From Microbacterium abyssi (GTDB taxonomy: Bacteria; Actinomycetota; Actinomycetes; Actinomycetales; Microbacteriaceae), in the NCBI RefSeq assembly GCF_015277895.1, contig NZ_CP063815.1:2356001-2420000 (forward strand): a stretch of 64,000 nucleotides of DNA. Reading direction: 5' to 3'. A program made the position numbers and the translations under genes. Within the stretch, counting starts at the first letter, position 1. The number at the start of each line of letters is the position of its first letter. Of the stretch, positions 16,979 through 27,357 are shown in pieces. The notes beneath the pieces are model-generated. The model was not told the DNA's origin, made no database searches, and saw nothing but the letters and a program-made list of their open reading frames with translations.

Positions 16979-19198
<2,220 letters not shown>

Positions 19199-19229
19199 CG
19201 GGAGATTCTCCGTTCACGAGTCAAATTTG

Positions 19230-19245
19230 TCTCGATACCAAGATA
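19230..19245. promoter_or_regulatory. Candidate operator upstream of icd
   Basis: On the minus strand the sequence is TATCTTGGTATCGAGA, an imperfect inverted repeat (arms TCT-GA and TC-AGA). It matches TATCTCGACATCGAGA before sucC at 13 of 16 positions and lies at nearly the same distance from the start codon. The regulator is unknown. Confidence 0.45.
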
Positions 19246-19317
19246 CCTGAGCGCCCCGTGCGGGGTTCGCCGAGAAGTTTTGGCCGCGGATGCCGCGCAA
19301 GAGGTTACCCTGGGCGT

Positions 19318-19776
19318 ATGACGGAACTGCGCGTGGTCGAACTCTCCGCGGCGACGATCGTCGCCGTGAACAATCTGTCCCTCAAACCGGGGCAGGAGCA
19401 GTACCTTGCGCCGGTCTCCTACGGGATCGCGGCCACCGTGATCAACCCGCAGACGTCGTGGCAGCGCGTCGTTCTCGACCGCAACGAGGTCGTCGGGTTC
19501 GTCAGCGCCAACTTCGATCCGGAGGCGCCCGAAGAGCACTTCCGCTCGGTGCTGTGGCGCATCAACGTCGACGCCGACGATCAGGGCCGGGGCATCGGTC
19601 GGTTCGCCGTCGAGGCCCTCATCGAGGAGGCGCGCACCCGCGGCATGAACCACGTCGACGTGATCTACGAGGCAGGCGACGCCGGTCCCGGCGCGTTCTT
19701 CGAGCGCGTCGGATTCTCTCAGGTCGGTGAGACGGAGTACGGCGAGGTCATCGCCTCCATCCAGGTCACCGCCTAG
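19318..19776 (+). CDS. GNAT family N-acetyltransferase
   Basis: The 152-aa product has the GNAT acetyl-CoA site: the beta-4 strand LWRINVDADD followed by QGRGIGRFAVEAL, then the C-terminal beta-5 region HVDVIYEAGDAGPGAFFERVGF. The acceptor substrate cannot be told. The ATG at 19318 has only a short leader after the divergent icd promoter region. Confidence 0.9.
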   Translation: MTELRVVELSAATIVAVNNLSLKPGQEQYLAPVSYGIAATVINPQTSWQRVVLDRNEVVGFVSANFDPEAPEEHFRSVLWRINVDADDQGRGIGRFAVEALIEEARTRGMNHVDVIYEAGDAGPGAFFERVGFSQVGETEYGEVIASIQVTA

Positions 19777-19893
19777 TACCGGCGGCGGGGTCTCGAACCC
19801 CCTCCCCAGCGAGGCTCCGTCGCCCTCGGAACGACATCGCGAATTAGTCGCACGGTGCAACAAAATTACCGCGAACCCCGGTAGGATCGCGGC

Positions 19894-21027
19894 ATGCCCC
19901 GAACCACCTGGTCCTGGCCTGTGCTGCATGACGCACAGCGCGACGTGCTCCTGGAAGTGCTCGTGCATGGGCCGCTCTCCCGCGCTGAGCTCACCCGGCG
20001 AACCGGGATGTCCCGCGCCTCGCTGTCCCGGCTCTCCCGCGACCTGGTGGAGCACGGCGTGGTCACCGAAGGCGAAGCCGAATTGCGCCCGGGCCGCGGG
20101 CGCCCCTCGGAGACCCTTCATGTGCGCCCGGATGCCGCCCGGTTCGCGGGAATCAAGCTCACCGGCGACGTCCTGTACGCTGCGGTCGTCGATCTCTCAG
20201 CGCGCGTGGTGGACACCGTTGAACACCCTCTGCCGTCCCGTGAGGTCGACGATGTCGTCGAACTCATCGGCGCGGTGATCGACGGTCTTCGCGAAGCTCA
20301 TGACCGCATTGCCGCCGTGGGCGTCTGCCTCGCCGGTGACGTTGTCGGGGCCGATGGCCGTCGGAGGATCGTGGGATCGCACTTCCTCGGCTGGGAGAAC
20401 ATCCCGCTCGCCGATCTCGTCAGCGCCCGGACCGGGCTGCCCACCGAGATCGGCAACGATGTCCAGTCGCTCACGGCCGCCCACCATTGGTTCGGGGCCG
20501 GTCGCGGTGCGACCTCGCTGGCGCTGATCGGCATCGGCGCCGGCATCGGCGCCGGCATCGTCGTGGGGGACGCCATGATCCGAGGCGCCCACGGACATCC
20601 GGGCAAGGTCGGGCACATGCGGGTGAGCGACACGGGGCCGCAGTGCGATCGCGGGCACACCGGCTGCGTGTCCTCCTATGTGACGATTCCGGCTGTACGG
20701 CAGCGGGCGGGCGACGCCCCCTTCGAGCAGGTGATCGCCCGCGCGAGAACCGGCGAGGAGACCGCGTCGCTCGCTGTCCGAGACGCTGTTCGTGCACTCG
20801 GAGTGGTCATCGGCAATCTCGTGTGCATCGCAGACGTGCAGAAAGTCATCGTGACGGGCGAAGGACTGCCGCTCGCTCAATTCGACGATGCGCTCCTGGC
20901 GGCCGCCGTCGCCGATGCGCTCGATCCGGCCGCCGAAGCGCCCCCCATCGAGCTCCACCCGTTCCGATTCGCCGACTATGCGTGGGCGGCCGCCGTCAGC
21001 GCCATCCGCCTCGTGCTCTCAACCTGA
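19894..21027 (+). CDS. ROK-family transcriptional regulator of the glycan cluster
   Basis: The 377-aa protein has an N-terminal winged helix with LSRAELTRRTGMSRASLSRL (about 28-47) and a ROK sensor domain (LIGIGAGIGAGIVVG, GHPGKVGH). The usual zinc signature CxCGxxGC is altered to CDRGHTGC, losing one Cys. It lies 6 bases upstream of the GH42 gene and is the likely regulator of the surrounding oligosaccharide cluster, with a sugar as inducer. The ATG at 19894 follows a TAGGAT that could be a -10 element. Confidence 0.88.
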   Translation: MPRTTWSWPVLHDAQRDVLLEVLVHGPLSRAELTRRTGMSRASLSRLSRDLVEHGVVTEGEAELRPGRGRPSETLHVRPDAARFAGIKLTGDVLYAAVVDLSARVVDTVEHPLPSREVDDVVELIGAVIDGLREAHDRIAAVGVCLAGDVVGADGRRRIVGSHFLGWENIPLADLVSARTGLPTEIGNDVQSLTAAHHWFGAGRGATSLALIGIGAGIGAGIVVGDAMIRGAHGHPGKVGHMRVSDTGPQCDRGHTGCVSSYVTIPAVRQRAGDAPFEQVIARARTGEETASLAVRDAVRALGVVIGNLVCIADVQKVIVTGEGLPLAQFDDALLAAAVADALDPAAEAPPIELHPFRFADYAWAAAVSAIRLVLST

Positions 21028-21033
21028 GGAACC

Positions 21034-23046
21034 ATGCCAGCGCAACGCTCATCCGCTCCTTCCCCTCGCGCACCATTGCTGTTCGGCGGCGACTACAACC
21101 CCGAGCAGTGGGACCGGTCCGTCTGGTTGGAGGACATCGCGCTGATGCGCGAAGCCGGCGTCAACATCGTCACACTCGGTGTCTTCGCCTGGGGCCTGCT
21201 GGAAGTCGATGATGACCGCTGGGACTGGGGCTGGTTCGACGAAGTGATCGGACTGCTGGCGCGATCCGAGATCTCGATCGATCTCGCGACGCCTACGGCC
21301 TCGCCTCCCATCTGGCTGCATCGCGAGCATCCCGAGATCCTCCCGGTCGATCGCCGGGGCATCCGCTACCACCAGGGCGGCCGCCTCCAGTGGTGTCCGA
21401 GCCACCCGGTCTGGCAACGGTACGCCTCGCGCGTGGCCACGCGGCTCGGTGAGCGTTACGGGCAGCATCCTTCGGTGACGATGTGGCACATCAGCAACGA
21501 ACTCGGCGGAGGCAATCGCCGTTGTTACTGCGACCAGTCGACCTTCGCGTTCAGGGCGTGGCTGGAGCGGCGCTACGGGACCGTCGACGCTCTCAACGCG
21601 GCGTGGGGCACCGCTTTCTGGGGACACCGATACCGCCGCTTCGACGACGTCCTCGCACCGCTGGACAGTGAATCCGCGCAGAACCCGTCCCTCGTACTGG
21701 ACTTCGACCGATTCAGCTCCGACGCCCTGCTCGATCATTTCCGGATGGAGCGGGACGCTCTGCGCCGTGCTGGGGTCACGGCGCCCATCACGACGAACCT
21801 CATGGTGGCTCCCCAGGGGAGCGTCGCGGACTACGCGTCCTGGACGCAGGACCTGGACGTCATCGCCATCGACCATTACACGATCGCCGACGACCCCCAC
21901 CGACATCGGGAGCTGTCGCAGGTGGCCGCCCGCACGCGAGGACTCGCCCCGTCCCGGCCGTGGATGGTGATGGAGCACTCGACCTCGGCCGTCAACTGGC
22001 AGGTCCGGAACTCCCCGAAGGCGCCGGGAGAGATGCTCCGCAACAGTGTGCAGCATGTCGCGCACGGCGCCGACGGGGCGCTGTTCTTCCAATGGCGCGC
22101 GTCAGCGTCGGGCGCGGAGCAGTTCCACTCGGCGATGGTCCCGCATGCGGGGGCCGAGACCCGCCAGTGGCGGGAGGTCGTCGAGCTCGGCTCGACACTC
22201 GCCTCGATCAGTGACGTGGCCGGCAGTCTGGTCGAGCGCTCCGAGGCGGCGATCCTCACGGATGACGTCTCGCTCTGGGCGTGGCAGGCGGGACAGAAGC
22301 CGCTCAACGATCATGCGCTGCATGAGGATGGCCGCCGATGGTTCGAGGCGCTGTCCACCCACGGGTTCGGCCCGGATGTGCTTCCGTCGCACGCGAGTCT
22401 CGACGGCTACCGGCTCATCGTGCTTCCCTCGCTGTATCTGGTCGACGATGAGACGGTCGAGCGCGTGATGCGGGCAGCCGACGCCGGCGCCACCGTGGTC
22501 GTCGGGGCGCTCTCCGGGATCGCGGATGCGGACAATCGGATCCGCCTCGGCGGATACCCCGGCGCTTTCCGCGACTTCCTCGGCATCTTCGGCGAGGAAC
22601 TGCACCCGCTGCTGCGCGGCGAGACGGTGCTGCTCGGCTCCGGCGCGCGCGTCGCAGACCTGATCACCCGCGTGCGGACGACGGATGCCGAGATCATCGA
22701 CAGCTACGCCGACGGTCCGCTCGAAGGCATGCCTGCCATCACTCGACGCCGGTTCGGGCGGGGCCAGGCCTGGCACGTGTCCGGCCTGATCCAGGATGGC
22801 CTCGACGCTGTGGTGACGACACTGGCGCAGGCCGCCGGCATCAGCCGCCGGCTGCCCGCCACCGCGACGGTCGAAGCCGTCCGCCGCGTGTCGGCGGACG
22901 GCTCATGGCTGTTCCTCATCAATCACGGCACCGCCGACGAGGAGATCGAGGCGTGGGGCGCCGACGCGATATCCGGCCGTCCCGCCGAGGGGCTGTTCCA
23001 CCTGGATGCCGGCGCCGTCGCCGTCATCAGGGAGCGACGCGGGTAG
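21034..23046 (+). CDS. GH42 beta-galactosidase
   Basis: The 670-aa enzyme opens with GGDYNPEQW, typical of GH42. It has acid/base Glu156 in HISNELGG, nucleophile Glu314 in MVMEHSTSAVNWQ, a zinc-site-like RRCYCDQ segment, and the trimerisation domain after about residue 400. It would hydrolyse terminal beta-galactosides in the cytoplasm, since no signal peptide is present. In this cluster the likely substrate is galactose on xyloglucan side chains, or other plant galactans. It is co-directional with the ROK regulator (6-nt gap), and its last 20 bases overlap the convergent esterase gene. Confidence 0.94.
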   Translation: MPAQRSSAPSPRAPLLFGGDYNPEQWDRSVWLEDIALMREAGVNIVTLGVFAWGLLEVDDDRWDWGWFDEVIGLLARSEISIDLATPTASPPIWLHREHPEILPVDRRGIRYHQGGRLQWCPSHPVWQRYASRVATRLGERYGQHPSVTMWHISNELGGGNRRCYCDQSTFAFRAWLERRYGTVDALNAAWGTAFWGHRYRRFDDVLAPLDSESAQNPSLVLDFDRFSSDALLDHFRMERDALRRAGVTAPITTNLMVAPQGSVADYASWTQDLDVIAIDHYTIADDPHRHRELSQVAARTRGLAPSRPWMVMEHSTSAVNWQVRNSPKAPGEMLRNSVQHVAHGADGALFFQWRASASGAEQFHSAMVPHAGAETRQWREVVELGSTLASISDVAGSLVERSEAAILTDDVSLWAWQAGQKPLNDHALHEDGRRWFEALSTHGFGPDVLPSHASLDGYRLIVLPSLYLVDDETVERVMRAADAGATVVVGALSGIADADNRIRLGGYPGAFRDFLGIFGEELHPLLRGETVLLGSGARVADLITRVRTTDAEIIDSYADGPLEGMPAITRRRFGRGQAWHVSGLIQDGLDAVVTTLAQAAGISRRLPATATVEAVRRVSADGSWLFLINHGTADEEIEAWGADAISGRPAEGLFHLDAGAVAVIRERRG

Positions 23047-23998
23047 CCAGCCACTCCGCCTGCCTCACCCACTGATGCGTCTGCCCGCCCTCGTGGCCGT
23101 TGTAGGTGTAGACCTCGATCGCACGGTCCTCGACGCCCAGATGGTTGTACGCCGCGAAGACGCTGGACGGCAGGACGATGCCGTCCATCAGAGCCACCGA
23201 GAACAGCGCTGGCACGTGCACGCGTCGCGCGAAGTTCACGCCGTCGAAATAGGACAGTGTGCGGAAGACGCGCTCGTCCTGATCCCTGTGCACGGCGAGG
23301 TAGCGAGTGATCTCCATGAAGGGCTGATCCGGCGTCATCTGCACCGAACGGCTGAAATGGCAGAGGAACGGCACGTCAGGCATGACGCCGCTGAGGCCGG
23401 GAACGAGCGCGGCCGCCGCAAGGGCGATGCCGCCGCCCTGGCTCGCGCCGGTGATCGAGACCCTGGCCGGATCGACGAATTCGAACTCGCGAACGGCGTC
23501 GATCAATCTCACGGCATCCGTGAAGACGCGACGGTAGTAGTACGTCTCAGGAGCGCTGATGCCTCGTGTCATGAACCCCGGCACCGCCCCCTCCGACCCG
23601 TGCGGATCGGCGGTGTCGCCACCTGTTCCCCACCCGCTGCCCTGTCCCCGCGTGTCCATGAGCACATGCACATAGCCGGCCGCAGCCCACTGCAGTCGCT
23701 CGCCTGCGACGCCGCGACCGCCGTTGTACCCGATGTACTCGACCACCGCCGGCAAGCGTCCCTCTGTTCGCGGCCGCGTGATCCAGGCCCGGATCGGCTC
23801 ACCGCCGTACCCTGGAAACGTCAGATCTTCGACGATGAGTTCGCGGATCGGCGTCGATGCCTCGACGATGTCGACGACTCCTCCGATGGCCCGCGCCTCG
23901 TTCAGCGTGCGGCGCCAGAATTCGTCGAAATCATCCGGTTCGACCACCTCTGGGCGGTACGAGCGCAGCTGTTCGATGGGCAGGTCCGTCAATGCCAT
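23027..23998 (-). CDS. CE7 acetyl(xylan) esterase / cephalosporin-C deacetylase family
   Basis: The 323-aa alpha/beta hydrolase has the CE7 signature: GYNGGRG, MDTRGQGSGWG, nucleophile Ser186 in GASQGG, Asp272 in LMDGIVLPS and His302 in NGHEGG. CE7 enzymes remove O-acetyl groups from small xylo- and other oligosaccharides in the cytoplasm, and no signal peptide is present. The family LMD-x-x-C/PP site reads GIVLPS here. It is transcribed away from the ABC importer operon and shares the 24.0-24.17 kb promoter region with it. GGAGGAAG precedes the ATG. Confidence 0.92.
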   Translation of the reverse strand: MALTDLPIEQLRSYRPEVVEPDDFDEFWRRTLNEARAIGGVVDIVEASTPIRELIVEDLTFPGYGGEPIRAWITRPRTEGRLPAVVEYIGYNGGRGVAGERLQWAAAGYVHVLMDTRGQGSGWGTGGDTADPHGSEGAVPGFMTRGISAPETYYYRRVFTDAVRLIDAVREFEFVDPARVSITGASQGGGIALAAAALVPGLSGVMPDVPFLCHFSRSVQMTPDQPFMEITRYLAVHRDQDERVFRTLSYFDGVNFARRVHVPALFSVALMDGIVLPSSVFAAYNHLGVEDRAIEVYTYNGHEGGQTHQWVRQAEWLATRVAP

Positions 23999-24059
23999 GT
24001 TCTTCCTCCGAGTACATCATCGCCGCCGCGAATACATCCGATCAATTTTCGAACCGCGC

Positions 24060-24089
24060 TTGACTTTATGTTTCAGCACAACACAAAAT
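24060..24089 (+). promoter_or_regulatory. Candidate promoter of the sugar ABC importer / glycosidase operon
   Basis: A TTGACT -35 box (24060-24065) and a CAAAAT -10 box (24084-24089) are separated by 18 bases in an AT-rich island. The spacer and -10 region contain TGTT-N7-AACA (24070-24084), a possible repressor site. It lies about 85 bases before the binding-protein ATG. Confidence 0.5.
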
Positions 24090-24175
24090 AGCATCCGGAA
24101 GCATCCCGACTGCGCTTCCTCGGCAACGCCGCCCTGCACGGGTCACGACACCGTCGTCTGAAAGGAACACGTCAC

Positions 24176-25486
24176 ATGAAATCTGCACGCCCCCTCACGC
24201 GTACACCGCTCCGCTGGGCCGCCGCCCTTGCGGTGCCGGCATTCGCCATCGGTGCGCTCTCCGCCTGCTCCGCTGATAGCGCGCAGCCGAGCGCCGACGA
24301 TCCCGTCACCATCGATTTCTGGGGCTGGGTCCCTGGGCTCGAAGACCTCGTCGCTCAGTGGAACGACGAGAACGAGGACATCCAAGTCACCTTCCACCGC
24401 ATGACCGGCGACGACGGTCAGAAGGTGGAGGCAGCTGTCGACGCGGGCAAGGGACCCGACCTCGTGCAGCTGTCCACGCACAACCTCCCCGAGTATGTGA
24501 TCAGTGAACGTGTCGTGGACATCACGGAGTACGTCTCCGAGTACGAATCGAACTACACGCCGGCGTCGTGGTCTGCCGTGTCCTTCGACGACCACGTCTT
24601 CGGCGTGCCGCAGGGCATCGGCCCGGCAGCGACCATGTACCGCACTGACATCTTCGACCAGTACGACCTCGAAGTCCCGGAGACCTGGGACGAGTACCTC
24701 GAGACCGCCCGCGCGCTGAAGACCGCCAACCCGGACATCTATATCGCGAACATGTCGCCGAGCGAGATCGGTCAGTGGTCGCAGGAGATCCAACAGGCCG
24801 AGAGCAGTTGGTACGGCATCGACGGCGACTCCTGGACTGTCGGCGTCAACGACGAGGGCAGTCAGCTCGTCGCCGAAAGATGGCAGACCCTGCTCGACGA
24901 GGGTCTCGTCACGACCGAACAGATGTGGACGCCCGAATACTGGGCACTGGTGAACTCCGGCAAGATCGCCACGATCACCTACGCCGCGTGGTTCCCGAGC
25001 CTGATCGCCGAGAACGCCGCCGACACGTCAGGCGACTGGGCGGTGACGGCGATGCCGAAGAACGCCGGCTCGGAGAACTCCGGCGACTCCGGCGGCGCGG
25101 CCGTCGTCGTGCTGAAGAACACGAAGAACGCCGAGGCGGCAGCGAAGTTCGCGTCATGGCTCAACGGCTCCGACGACACGCAGGATGCACTGATCACCGT
25201 CGGCGGCCTGTTCCCTTCCACCGAGAACGGGCTGGCATCCGAGGCTCTGCTGCAGGAGTCCGACTTCTACGGCGGCCAGGTCATCAACGAAGTGTTCATC
25301 GAGTCGGCCAAGAACACCCCGAACACCTGGGTTGAGGGGCCGAACTACGGCAGCATCCAGACCGCACTGCTGGACGAGTTCGCCAAGGTGGTGAACGGCC
25401 AGCAGACCTTCCTCGAGGCGCTCGACATCGCCCAGGACGCGGCGATCGCCGATCTGAAGTCTCGCGGCCTCAGCGTCGCGGAGTGA
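24176..25486 (+). CDS. ABC transporter sugar-binding lipoprotein
   Basis: The 436-aa family-1 solute-binding protein has a lipoprotein signal with lipobox LSAC (Cys31), then IDFWGWVPGLEDLVAQWN and a two-lobe MalE-type fold. It should capture an oligosaccharide at the cell surface and deliver it to the two permeases that follow. AAAGGAA precedes the ATG. No ATPase gene is in the cluster, so a shared MsiK/MalK-type ATPase elsewhere must energise it, as is common in actinobacteria. Confidence 0.93.
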   Translation: MKSARPLTRTPLRWAAALAVPAFAIGALSACSADSAQPSADDPVTIDFWGWVPGLEDLVAQWNDENEDIQVTFHRMTGDDGQKVEAAVDAGKGPDLVQLSTHNLPEYVISERVVDITEYVSEYESNYTPASWSAVSFDDHVFGVPQGIGPAATMYRTDIFDQYDLEVPETWDEYLETARALKTANPDIYIANMSPSEIGQWSQEIQQAESSWYGIDGDSWTVGVNDEGSQLVAERWQTLLDEGLVTTEQMWTPEYWALVNSGKIATITYAAWFPSLIAENAADTSGDWAVTAMPKNAGSENSGDSGGAAVVVLKNTKNAEAAAKFASWLNGSDDTQDALITVGGLFPSTENGLASEALLQESDFYGGQVINEVFIESAKNTPNTWVEGPNYGSIQTALLDEFAKVVNGQQTFLEALDIAQDAAIADLKSRGLSVAE

Positions 25487-25492
25487 TCTGAC

Positions 25493-26428
25493 GTGACCAG
25501 CATCCGCATGTCCTCCCGGCGCCGGTTCTCCGGCGCCGGGAGGCCCTGGGTCCCGTACGCGTTCGTCGCGCCGTTCGTGATCGTGTTCGTCGTGTTCCTC
25601 GTCGCCCCGATCGCCGTCGGTGTCGTCAACAGCCTGTACTCGCGCCAGTCCACCGGCCTGGGGTTCGGCGGCTCGAGCATAGAGTTCGTCGGTTTCGAGA
25701 ACTTCTTCCGCGCCTTCGCGGATGAGGACTTCCTGCTCGGCTTCCCCAAGGTCCTCCTCTACGGCGCCATCCAGGTTCCGGTCATGATGATCATCGCCGC
25801 GGGCCTCGCTCTTCTCTTCGATTCCGCACTCGTGAAGGCGAAGCGCTTCTTCCAGTTCGCGGTCTTCCTCCCCTACGCGGTGCCCAGCGTCATCGCGGCG
25901 CTCCTCTGGGGCTTTCTCTACCAGCCGTCCGTGAGTCCGATCCTGCAGTTCCTCTCCTCCATCGGCATCGACATCAATCTGCTCGGCCCGGGTACGGTCT
26001 GGTGGTCGATCGGAAACATCAATCTGTGGTCGCTGATCGGCATCAACATGATCATCCTCTTCTCCGCGCTGCAGTCCGTGCCCCGCGAGATGTACGAGGC
26101 CGCTCGCATCGACGGGGCCGGCGAAGTGCGCACGGCCCTGCAGATCAAGCTGCCGATGATCACGCCCGCGGTCCTCTTGACGACGCTGTCCAGCGTGATC
26201 GGCACTCTGCAGCTGTTCAACGAGCCGCAGGTGCTGCAGTCGATCACCTCCAACATCCCGAGCGATTTCACTCCGAACATGGCGATCTACGCGGCTTCCA
26301 CACTCGGCAAGGACTCGAACCTGTCCTCCGCGATGGCAGTGATCCTGGGGCTCGCGACGCTGATCGTCTCGCTGCTCCTGCTCGCCGCCAACAAGCGCAA
26401 CGCCAAGGGGGCCACCGATGGCATCTGA
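25493..26428 (+). CDS. Sugar ABC transporter permease (MalF type)
   Basis: The 311-aa protein has six predicted membrane helices and the EAA loop YEAARIDGAGEVRTALQIKLP, the coupling helix that contacts the ATPase. It starts at GTG 25493 (an ATG five codons on is an alternative), 6 bases after the binding protein gene, and its end overlaps the next permease gene by 11 bases. Confidence 0.93.
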   Translation: MTSIRMSSRRRFSGAGRPWVPYAFVAPFVIVFVVFLVAPIAVGVVNSLYSRQSTGLGFGGSSIEFVGFENFFRAFADEDFLLGFPKVLLYGAIQVPVMMIIAAGLALLFDSALVKAKRFFQFAVFLPYAVPSVIAALLWGFLYQPSVSPILQFLSSIGIDINLLGPGTVWWSIGNINLWSLIGINMIILFSALQSVPREMYEAARIDGAGEVRTALQIKLPMITPAVLLTTLSSVIGTLQLFNEPQVLQSITSNIPSDFTPNMAIYAASTLGKDSNLSSAMAVILGLATLIVSLLLLAANKRNAKGATDGI

Positions 26429-27356
26429 CCTGCTCACCGCCACCAGCCTCGACACCCGAGCGGTGACCGCTCCGGACACGAAGCCGCGACGACGCACCAC
26501 CTTCGTCAACGGCGACCGCGTGCACCGCGGATGGATGCTCGTCGTCACGATCGTGATGGTGATCGTGGCCGCCTACTTCCTCGTCCCGGTGCTGTGGCTC
26601 GTGATCGCCTCGACGAAGTCCACCGGAGACCTGTTCTCCACGCCTGGCTTCGCCTTCGCGGACTGGCACCTGTGGGACAACCTGGCCGCTCTGAACAGCT
26701 ACGAGGACGGCATCTTCTGGCGCTGGGGCCTGAACTCGATCATCTACTCGGTGATCGGTTCGGTGTTCACCACGCTGGTGTGCGCGCTGACCGGCTACGC
26801 CCTGGCCGTCTACCGCTTCCGCGGTCGAGCCGTACTCATCACCGTCGTCCTCGCCAGCCTGCTCGTGCCCGGATCCGTCATCGCTCAGCCCACGTACGTG
26901 CTGCTGGTGCAGCTCGGCCTGGACAACACCTATCTCGGGCTGCTGCTTCCGGCTCTGTGCTATCCATTCGGCGTTCTCCTGTGCTTCATCTACGCACAGG
27001 GGGCCGTGCCGATCGAACTCGTCGAGGCCGCCCGCCTCGACGGGGCCGGAGAGTTCCGGATCTTCGCGACCATCGGCCTCCGCCTCATGTCCACCGGAAT
27101 GGTCACAGTGCTGCTGTTCGCCTTCCTCGGCAGCTGGAACAGCTACATCCTCCCCCTGCTGGTACTCACGGACTCGTCGCTCATGCCGCTCACGGTGGGG
27201 CTCACGGGCTGGAGCCAGGCCTCGATCACGATCCCCGGTCTGCAGATCCTCACGGTCGTCGGATCGCTGGTCTCGATCATCCCGATCGCGATCGTGTTCC
27301 TGTCGTTGCAGCGGTTCTGGCGCGCGGGCCTCACTGCAGGCAGCGTGCGCGGCTGA
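26418..27356 (+). CDS. Sugar ABC transporter permease (MalG type)
   Basis: The 312-aa protein has a cytoplasmic N-terminal tail of about 35 residues, six membrane helices, and the EAA loop VEAARLDGAGEFRIFATIGL. It pairs with the upstream permease to form the channel. The GH95 gene begins one base after its stop, so import and hydrolysis genes are one transcription unit. Confidence 0.93.
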   Translation: MASDLLTATSLDTRAVTAPDTKPRRRTTFVNGDRVHRGWMLVVTIVMVIVAAYFLVPVLWLVIASTKSTGDLFSTPGFAFADWHLWDNLAALNSYEDGIFWRWGLNSIIYSVIGSVFTTLVCALTGYALAVYRFRGRAVLITVVLASLLVPGSVIAQPTYVLLVQLGLDNTYLGLLLPALCYPFGVLLCFIYAQGAVPIELVEAARLDGAGEFRIFATIGLRLMSTGMVTVLLFAFLGSWNSYILPLLVLTDSSLMPLTVGLTGWSQASITIPGLQILTVVGSLVSIIPIAIVFLSLQRFWRAGLTAGSVRG

Positions 27357-27357
27357 G

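Noticed and set aside
20529..20560. GGCATCGGCGCC tandem repeat in the second ROK gene
   Set aside because: It encodes the conserved Gly-Ile-Gly-Ala loop of the ROK fold; the repetition follows from the protein sequence.
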